Assembly (NCBI GenBank): GCA_012962735.1
Contig: DTXA01000337.1
Span: 1 to 9,142 of the forward strand
Direction of reading: 5' to 3'
DNA length: 9,142 nucleotides
DNA from: Candidatus Latescibacterota bacterium
Lineage (GTDB): Bacteria > Latescibacterota > 4484-107 > B68-G9
Of the stretch, positions 4,513 through 9,142 are shown in pieces (position 1 is the stretch's first letter; every line of letters begins with the position of its first letter). The notes under the pieces were generated by a model. It did no database searches. It was given only the letters and a program-made list of their open reading frames with translations, and was not told the origin of the DNA. The position numbers were made by a program, and so were the translations under genes.

Positions 4513-6020
4513 ATCCCACATCCCTCCGGTCGGACCGCTGGGTCTGGGCCATAGTGGCTTTGAACTTCGGGCTCCACCTCATCGGCCTCTCCCAGCCGCT
4601 TGTGGACGCCCAGAACTGGCGGCAGACCGATACGGCCGCCATAGCCCGGAACTTCTACGAAGAGGGGATGAACCCCCTGTATCCCCGTGTGGACTGGCGG
4701 GGAAGGACCGAGGGTTATGTAGAGAGCGAGTTCTCCCTTTTCCCCTGGTTGGTCGCCTTTTTTTATAAGCTATCGGGAGATATATGGGAAGGTTGGGGAA
4801 GGCTCCTTTCCGGGATATTCTCGGCTCTTACGGTTTTTCTCCTTTTCCTGCTTGGGGCTGGGCTCTACGGAAGGCGGGTGGGGCATTTCGCAGCCCTGGT
4901 GTTCACCCTCTCTCCCTTAGAGATATTCTACGGCAGGGCTTTTATGCCGGAGGCCCTGATGTTGCTGTGTTCTGTGGGAGCGGTGTGGGCGTTCTGGATG
5001 TGGACCGAGGGGGGAGGCCGGGGGTGGTTCTTCACTGCAGCTATGTTCACAGCTCTGGCCATCTTGGTGAAACTGCCAGCGCTGTACCTGGGCCTCCCCC
5101 TGCTCTTCCTGGCCTACGGTAAGTACGGAAGGCGCACCTGGGCCAGGTCGGAGCTCTGGCTCTTCGCCCTCCTGGCCCTCCTGCCCCCCCTTCTATGGTA
5201 CCTCCACGCCCACAGGCTCTTCCTGCGGACACATCTGACGTTCGGGATCCTGCCGCCTTACGGGTACTCGAAGTTCGGCCCCCTGGCCCTGCGGCTGGAC
5301 CCCAAGTTCTACGCCACCTTAGCGGAGCGGTTCTTCGGGGTCCTGCTCACCCCGGTGGGGGGAGTGCTGACAGTCTTGGGGCTGTTGTTGCCCGTGTCCT
5401 CCGGTCCGCGGCGCCTGCCGCGATGGTGGTTGGCCGCCCTGGGGGTTTACGCCCTCGTAGCGGCAGAGGGGAACCGGGCTCTGGACTACTATCAATTGCC
5501 CCTGCTCCCACCCTGCGCCCTTTCTGCCGGCCGGGCCCTCGACCGTATCTTGAGGTTGGATGTGTTGAGGGACACGGTCCTGAGGGGGAGGGTTCGTGAG
5601 GCCGGGTGGATGCTCTTCGGGCTTATGGGGTTCATGGGGTACGTGTACTCCTATCCCCTCTACATCGCTGGCACTTATCGGGATTACTTCCGAGCGGAGT
5701 ACGCCATAGGACAGGAGGTGCGGCACCACACTCCGTCCGATGCTCTTGTGGTCACGATTGACCTGGACGAGAACCGAAGGGCTCCTCACCGGGCCCAGAA
5801 CCCGGTGCTGTTGTACTACAGCGGCAGGAAGGGTTGGCACCTCACCCCGGACGAGGCCACCCCGGAGCGGGTGGAGGGGTTGAGGGAGGAGGGGGCACGA
5901 TATCTCATAGCGCCCATCGGGGAACTGCTCCAGAACCCTCGACTCTGGCGGCACCTGAAGGAGCGGTATCCCCTCCTGGCCCGCAACGACCAGTTCATGG
6001 TGGTGCAGTTGTTCCGATAG
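4503..6020 (+). CDS. GT39/ArnT-type membrane glycosyltransferase
   Basis: This integral membrane protein of 505 residues belongs to the PMT/ArnT family, which moves a sugar from a polyprenyl-phosphate donor onto protein or lipid on the outer face of the cytoplasmic membrane. After the first membrane helix (about 13-30) comes a loop with DAQNWRQTDTAAIARNFYEE (35-54), the conserved acidic first loop, then YVESEFSLFPW, WGRLLS, and SPLEIFYGRAFMPEALMLL, a hallmark of this subfamily. Around ten hydrophobic segments follow up to about residue 400, and a soluble C-terminal region holds a WHLTPDEATPERVEGLREEG segment typical of these enzymes. Start choice is uncertain: ATG 4503 is used here, while ATG 4509 (coupled to the mini-ORF) and GTG 4494 are alternatives. 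It is the first intact gene of the plus-strand run, 8 nt before mazG. Donor and acceptor cannot be told. Confidence 0.85.
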   Translation: MSMNPTSLRSDRWVWAIVALNFGLHLIGLSQPLVDAQNWRQTDTAAIARNFYEEGMNPLYPRVDWRGRTEGYVESEFSLFPWLVAFFYKLSGDIWEGWGRLLSGIFSALTVFLLFLLGAGLYGRRVGHFAALVFTLSPLEIFYGRAFMPEALMLLCSVGAVWAFWMWTEGGGRGWFFTAAMFTALAILVKLPALYLGLPLLFLAYGKYGRRTWARSELWLFALLALLPPLLWYLHAHRLFLRTHLTFGILPPYGYSKFGPLALRLDPKFYATLAERFFGVLLTPVGGVLTVLGLLLPVSSGPRRLPRWWLAALGVYALVAAEGNRALDYYQLPLLPPCALSAGRALDRILRLDVLRDTVLRGRVREAGWMLFGLMGFMGYVYSYPLYIAGTYRDYFRAEYAIGQEVRHHTPSDALVVTIDLDENRRAPHRAQNPVLLYYSGRKGWHLTPDEATPERVEGLREEGARYLIAPIGELLQNPRLWRHLKERYPLLARNDQFMVVQLFR

Positions 6021-6028
6021 GGGGGAAG

Positions 6029-6802
6029 ATGCGGGAGTTCGAAGAGCTTGTGGAGGTGATGGCCCGCCTGAGGAGGGAGTGCCCCTGGGACAGGAAACAG
6101 ACCCACAGGAGTATAAGGCCTTACCTCATAGAGGAGGCATATGAAGTGGCCGAGGCCATAGAGGAGGAGGACGACCGGGCACTCAAGGAGGAGCTGGGGG
6201 ATCTGCTCCTCCAGGTGGTCTTCCACGCTAAGATCGCCGAGGAGCGGGAGGCGTTCGGCATAAGGGAGGTGCTCCGGGACCTAGTGGATAAGCTCGTGCG
6301 GAGGCATCCCCACGTTTTCGGGGATGCGGACGTGCAGGACGCAGGGGAGGTGCTGGAGCGCTGGGAGCAGATCAAGCGGGGGGAGGGGAGGAGTTCGGTC
6401 TTAGACGGGGTGCCTAAGGGGCTTCCCGCCCTGCTCAGAGCCTGGAGGGTGCAAGAAAAGGCCTCGAGGGTGGGGTTCGACTGGGAGCGGGCCGAGAGAG
6501 TCTTAGAGAAGCTGAGGGAGGAGTGGGGGGAGTTGGAGGCCGCGGTGGCCACCTGGGGCCAGAAGCGGATCGAGGAGGAGCTGGGAGACCTGCTGTTCTC
6601 AGTAGTGAACCTATCCCGGCTCTTGGGGGTGGACCCGGAATGGGCGCTCCAGAACGCTGTGGAGAAGTTCGTGGCCCGCTTCCGGGCCGTGGAGGAGGCC
6701 CTGGCCAGAAGGGGCAGGACTCCCCAGGAGGCCACCTTGGAGGAGATGGACAGGATATGGGAAGAGATCAAGGTAGGAACGGACGGCTGTCCGCCCCCTT
6801 AG
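6029..6802 (+). CDS. mazG: Nucleoside triphosphate pyrophosphohydrolase MazG
   Basis: MazG hydrolyses NTPs and dNTPs to monophosphates and pyrophosphate in the cytoplasm, cleaning the pool of damaged nucleotides and affecting the stringent response. The 257 residues contain two tandem MazG domains as in the E. coli protein (about 263 residues). The first has CPWD (18-21), the metal-binding EEAYE (35-39) and EELGD (54-58), then RRHPHVFGD (91-99). The second has EEWGELE (164-170) and EELGD (183-187). All acidic metal ligands appear present in both domains. The ATG at 6029 is preceded by AGGGGGGA at short spacing, and the family's conserved sequence starts directly there; the open frame upstream overlaps the glycosyltransferase and is not used. 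It lies between the transferase and purM in the same direction. Confidence 0.93.
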   Translation: MREFEELVEVMARLRRECPWDRKQTHRSIRPYLIEEAYEVAEAIEEEDDRALKEELGDLLLQVVFHAKIAEEREAFGIREVLRDLVDKLVRRHPHVFGDADVQDAGEVLERWEQIKRGEGRSSVLDGVPKGLPALLRAWRVQEKASRVGFDWERAERVLEKLREEWGELEAAVATWGQKRIEEELGDLLFSVVNLSRLLGVDPEWALQNAVEKFVARFRAVEEALARRGRTPQEATLEEMDRIWEEIKVGTDGCPPP

Positions 6803-6827
6803 CGGTAGTTCGCCCACGGAGGTGCCC

Positions 6828-7865
6828 ATGGGCCTTACCTATCGTGAAGCAGGTGTGAACATAGATGCTGCGGAGCGCACGAAGCGACGTATACGGGACA
6901 CGGTAAGCTCCACCTTTGGCCCGGAGGTACTCTCGGACGTGGGGCTGTTCGGGGGCCTGTTCCGGCTGGACTTGGGGGAATTCGAGGACCCTGTGCTGGT
7001 GGCCAGCACCGACGGGGTGGGCACTAAGCTGAAGGTTGCCTTCTTGGTGGACAGACACGACACAGTCGGGGTGGACCTCGTGCACCACTGCGCAAACGAC
7101 ATAGTGGTCCAGGGGGCGAGGTCCCTCTTTTTCTTAGACTACTTAGCTATGGGGGAGCACAGGGAAGAGGTGGCGGCAGCGGTGGTGGAGGGGGTGGCCA
7201 GAGGATGTCGGAACGTGGGGTGCGCCCTTTTGGGCGGGGAGATGGCGGAGCTTCCGGAGTTCTACAGGCCCGGGGAGTACGACTTAGCAGGGACCATAGT
7301 AGGTGTGGTGGACCGAGCTCGCCTCATAGACGGCTCCCGGGTGAGGTCGGGAGACGTGATCCTGGGCATAGGATCGGACGGACTGCACACCAATGGCTAC
7401 TCCTTGGCGCGCAAGGTGTTCTTTGAGGTGGCTAAGTGGGATGTGGACCGGTACGTCCCGGAGCTGGGGCGTTCCCTGGGCGAGGAGCTGCTCCGTCCCC
7501 ACCGATCCTACGTCCGCCCCCTCCTCCGGCTGATGGAGGAGGGGGAGGTGCACGCCCTCGCACACATCACGGGAGGTGGGCTCCCAGGCAACCTCCCCAG
7601 GGCGCTGCCGGAGGGATGTTCGGCGGAGATCCGACTAGGGTCCTGGGAGGTACCCTCGGTGTTCCGGCTGATAGGTGAGATAGGGGAGGTGGAGGAGGGG
7701 GAGATGTTCCGCACCTTCAATATGGGCATAGGCATGGCGGTGGTGGTGGGGGAGGGGGACGTCGACCGAGCCAGGGAAGTGCTCGAGGCAGAGGGGGAAC
7801 GGGTCTGGGAGATAGGGAGGGTTGTGCCGGGGAAGGGGGTGCAGTTGGTGCGGGAGGGAAGGTGA
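6828..7865 (+). CDS. purM: Phosphoribosylformylglycinamidine cyclo-ligase (AIR synthetase)
   Basis: PurM closes the imidazole ring of FGAM using ATP to give AIR, the fifth step of de novo purine synthesis, in the cytoplasm. The 345-residue length is standard. Signature segments are the start YREAGVNIDAAERTK (5-19), STDGVGTKLK (60-69), HHCANDIVVQGA (86-97), LLGGEMAELPEFY (134-146), GSDGLHTNGYSLAR (182-195), HITGGGLPGNLPR (247-259) and FNMGIGM (297-303); catalytic and ATP-binding positions look intact. ATG 6828 is chosen over the GTG at 6822 because GGAGG (6818-6822) lies 5 nt before the ATG. The gap to mazG is 25 nt, and its stop overlaps the next gene by GTGA. Other pur genes are not in the window. 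Confidence 0.97.
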   Translation: MGLTYREAGVNIDAAERTKRRIRDTVSSTFGPEVLSDVGLFGGLFRLDLGEFEDPVLVASTDGVGTKLKVAFLVDRHDTVGVDLVHHCANDIVVQGARSLFFLDYLAMGEHREEVAAAVVEGVARGCRNVGCALLGGEMAELPEFYRPGEYDLAGTIVGVVDRARLIDGSRVRSGDVILGIGSDGLHTNGYSLARKVFFEVAKWDVDRYVPELGRSLGEELLRPHRSYVRPLLRLMEEGEVHALAHITGGGLPGNLPRALPEGCSAEIRLGSWEVPSVFRLIGEIGEVEEGEMFRTFNMGIGMAVVVGEGDVDRAREVLEAEGERVWEIGRVVPGKGVQLVREGR

Positions 7866-8239
7866 AGCGGTTCGTCCGGTTCCAGCTTCCTGCAGTGCTA
7901 TGGGCGGCCTTCCTGTTTACCCTCTCCTCCATCCCCCAGCTCCCCCAGCCCCCTAAAGGTCTCCTCTCCTGGGACAAGCTCCAGCACTTCGGGGCATACT
8001 GGGTCTTCGGAACCCTTCTGGTCAGGGCGTTCGGCGGTTCGAGCTGGAAGCCTTTGACCTTTGGCGTGTTGTACGGGGCATCGGACGAACTGCACCAATA
8101 CTTCGTCCCGGGTAGGGATTGTAGCTTGTACGACTTCCTGGCGGACGCTCTTGGGGTGGCGGCATCGCAGGGATTCGTGTGGGCGTTCCGCCGCAGGAAG
8201 GGGGGTGATAGAACACAAAGGTCGCTTTCGCGAGGTTAA
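7862..8239 (+). CDS. VanZ-like family membrane protein
   Basis: This small membrane protein (125 residues) has about four hydrophobic segments (roughly 8-24, 42-57, 64-80, 92-109). It shows the VanZ-like pattern: SSIP near the end of the first helix, WDKLQHFGAYWVFG (37-50), the DELHQYFVPGR motif (75-85) and a final segment with Asp91 and LGVAASQG. VanZ itself gives low-level teicoplanin resistance; the biochemical function of most family members is unknown. The GTG start overlaps the purM TGA (GTGA) and has GGGAGG upstream, so it is translationally coupled. The last 15 residues are basic and lie outside the family core. Confidence 0.88.
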   Translation: MKRFVRFQLPAVLWAAFLFTLSSIPQLPQPPKGLLSWDKLQHFGAYWVFGTLLVRAFGGSSWKPLTFGVLYGASDELHQYFVPGRDCSLYDFLADALGVAASQGFVWAFRRRKGGDRTQRSLSRG

Positions 8240-8270
8240 CCGTGACCATCCTTTACCCGAGGAGCTTCCT

Positions 8271-9050
8271 ATGAGGATATCTTGGTATATGTGCATCGTA
8301 GGAGTCGCTGCGGCCGCAGCTGCCCAGGAGGTGGTAGAGCGGGAGGTCTGCTGGACTTCTTCCCCCGTTGTAGTGGATGGGGTCCTGGACGAGCCGGCCT
8401 GGGAGGCGGCGGAAAGGGTTTCCCTTGCGGGTGCGGTGGACGGCTCCGCCGTCCCGGAGGAGCTGACCACGTACACCCGGATGCTCTGGGACGAGCGGAA
8501 CCTATACATAGCCTTCGAGTGCTCCGATCCCGACATCTGGGGGACCATGACCCAGAGGGACGCCTCCCTTTGGAAGGAGGAAGTGGTGGAGGTGTTCCTG
8601 GATCCGGACGGGGACGGTGAGAACTACGCAGAATTAGAGGTAAGTCCCAACAACACTGTAGTGGACCTGAAGATAGTCCGACTCAAGCCTTGGAAGTCTG
8701 AGCTGGGCTGGGACATAGCGGGACTCAGGACCGCCGTCCAAGTGGAAGGCACTGTGAACCTGAGGGACGACGTAGACCGGGGGTGGACTGCAGAGATCGC
8801 CATCCCCTGGGCTTCGCTCGAGGATATACCTGAGGCGACCGGAGGACCTCCGGAGGATGGGACTTCATGGCGGGGGAACTTGTACCGCATAGAGCGCCCC
8901 TTAGGCAAGGACTGGGTGCTCATGGCCTGGTCCCCGGTCGGGCGTCCGGCCTTCCACACCCCGGAGCGTTTCGGAGTCCTGATATTTCTGATTGCGCCCC
9001 CTGCCGTACAAGGGGCCTTATGGGGGACCCTTAAGCTCCTCTTCCGCTGA
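8271..9050 (+). CDS. Secreted CBM9-like carbohydrate-binding protein
   Basis: This protein of 259 residues is exported. An N-terminal Sec signal peptide (about 1-18, hydrophobic stretch VGVAAAAAA before QE) precedes a DOMON-like, type 9 carbohydrate-binding domain. The family pattern is clear: VDGVLDEPAWEAA (35-47), TRMLWDERNLYIAFECSDPD (69-88), RDASLWKEEVVEVFLDPDGD (96-115), YAELEVSPNN (119-128), GWTAEIAIPW (171-180), WRGNLYRIER (200-209) and FHTPERFGVL (228-237). There is no catalytic module. After the usual end of the domain a hydrophobic tail (about 238-259) is present and may form an amphipathic or membrane-contacting helix. ATG 8271 is preceded by GAGGAG and is the point where the signal peptide starts. 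It is last in the plus-strand gene run. A role in binding or handling polysaccharide at the cell surface is inference. Confidence 0.88.
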   Translation: MRISWYMCIVGVAAAAAAQEVVEREVCWTSSPVVVDGVLDEPAWEAAERVSLAGAVDGSAVPEELTTYTRMLWDERNLYIAFECSDPDIWGTMTQRDASLWKEEVVEVFLDPDGDGENYAELEVSPNNTVVDLKIVRLKPWKSELGWDIAGLRTAVQVEGTVNLRDDVDRGWTAEIAIPWASLEDIPEATGGPPEDGTSWRGNLYRIERPLGKDWVLMAWSPVGRPAFHTPERFGVLIFLIAPPAVQGALWGTLKLLFR

Positions 9051-9089
9051 TGGGGCATTTATATTAGACCGAGGGAATGGCCGTTTTAA

Positions 9090-9102
9090 TTGGAGATATA
9101 GA
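9090..9102 (-). repeat. AT-rich intergenic motif, copy 3
   Basis: The minus strand reads TCTATATCTCCAA, the same 13-mer as at 7-19. It sits 39 nt after the stop of the CBM9-like gene and 4 nt before the -35 box of an outward-pointing promoter. Confidence 0.4.
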
Positions 9103-9106
9103 CTTG

Positions 9107-9136
9107 TTGCGAAATAGGACATGGAAACGGTATACT
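9107..9136 (+). promoter_or_regulatory. Sigma70-like promoter pointing out of the window
   Basis: TTGCGA (9107-9112) and TATACT (9131-9136) are spaced by 18 nt in an AT-rich stretch that contrasts with the GC-rich surroundings. It would drive a gene starting beyond 9142. No clear intrinsic terminator for the preceding gene is visible between 9051 and 9106. Confidence 0.5.
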
Positions 9137-9142
9137 ATATCA

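Noticed and set aside
1..9142. CRISPR array, insertion sequence, toxin-antitoxin or defence operon
   Set aside because: No regularly spaced repeats, no transposase or recombinase motifs and no known defence domains are visible; DprA and MazG here look like housekeeping proteins.

Overview
This window looks like chromosomal DNA of a GC-rich, probably thermophilic and probably uncultured bacterium. The genes are bacterial in kind (CheW, DprA, MazG, PurM, VanZ-like, a Sec-secreted protein) and have GGAGG-type ribosome binding sites. Codon choice leans strongly to AGG (Arg), ATA (Ile) and GAG (Glu), a pattern often seen in thermophiles. The DUF4091/CBM9, Gfo/Idh/MocA and glycoside-hydrolase fragments would fit Armatimonadota/Fervidibacterota-like or Poribacteria/Latescibacterota-like lineages, but that placement is a weak inference.

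Left part, minus strand (78-2861). A PfpI/DJ-1 family gene is followed by about 1 kb of decayed coding sequence: a truncated CBM9-DUF4091 gene and then the C-terminal end of a Gfo/Idh/MocA oxidoreductase. After these come an intact TPR lipoprotein gene and, 2 nt further on, a divergent CheW-like gene. A hairpin at 30-69 lies just beyond the cheW stop.

Centre (2862-4502). A 70-nt intergenic region carries two face-to-face sigma70-like promoters, one for pfpI and one for dprA. The dprA gene is intact. Behind it lies a third decayed gene, the C-terminal end of a beta-galactosidase-like glycoside hydrolase, readable only across one frameshift and one internal deletion.

Right part, plus strand (4503-9050). 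A compact run of genes encodes a GT39/ArnT-type membrane glycosyltransferase, MazG, PurM, a VanZ-like membrane protein and a secreted CBM9-like protein. Gaps are 8, 25, -4 and 31 nt, consistent with one transcript. A further promoter at 9107-9136 points out of the window.

I found no new defence, mobile or RNA system. The most notable signals are the cluster of eroded sugar-catabolism genes around the pfpI/dprA pair, the overlapping divergent promoters, an AT-rich 11-mer (TATATCTCCAA) in three intergenic spots, and a CheW homologue that lacks the usual NLRG arginine and is coupled to a TPR lipoprotein.
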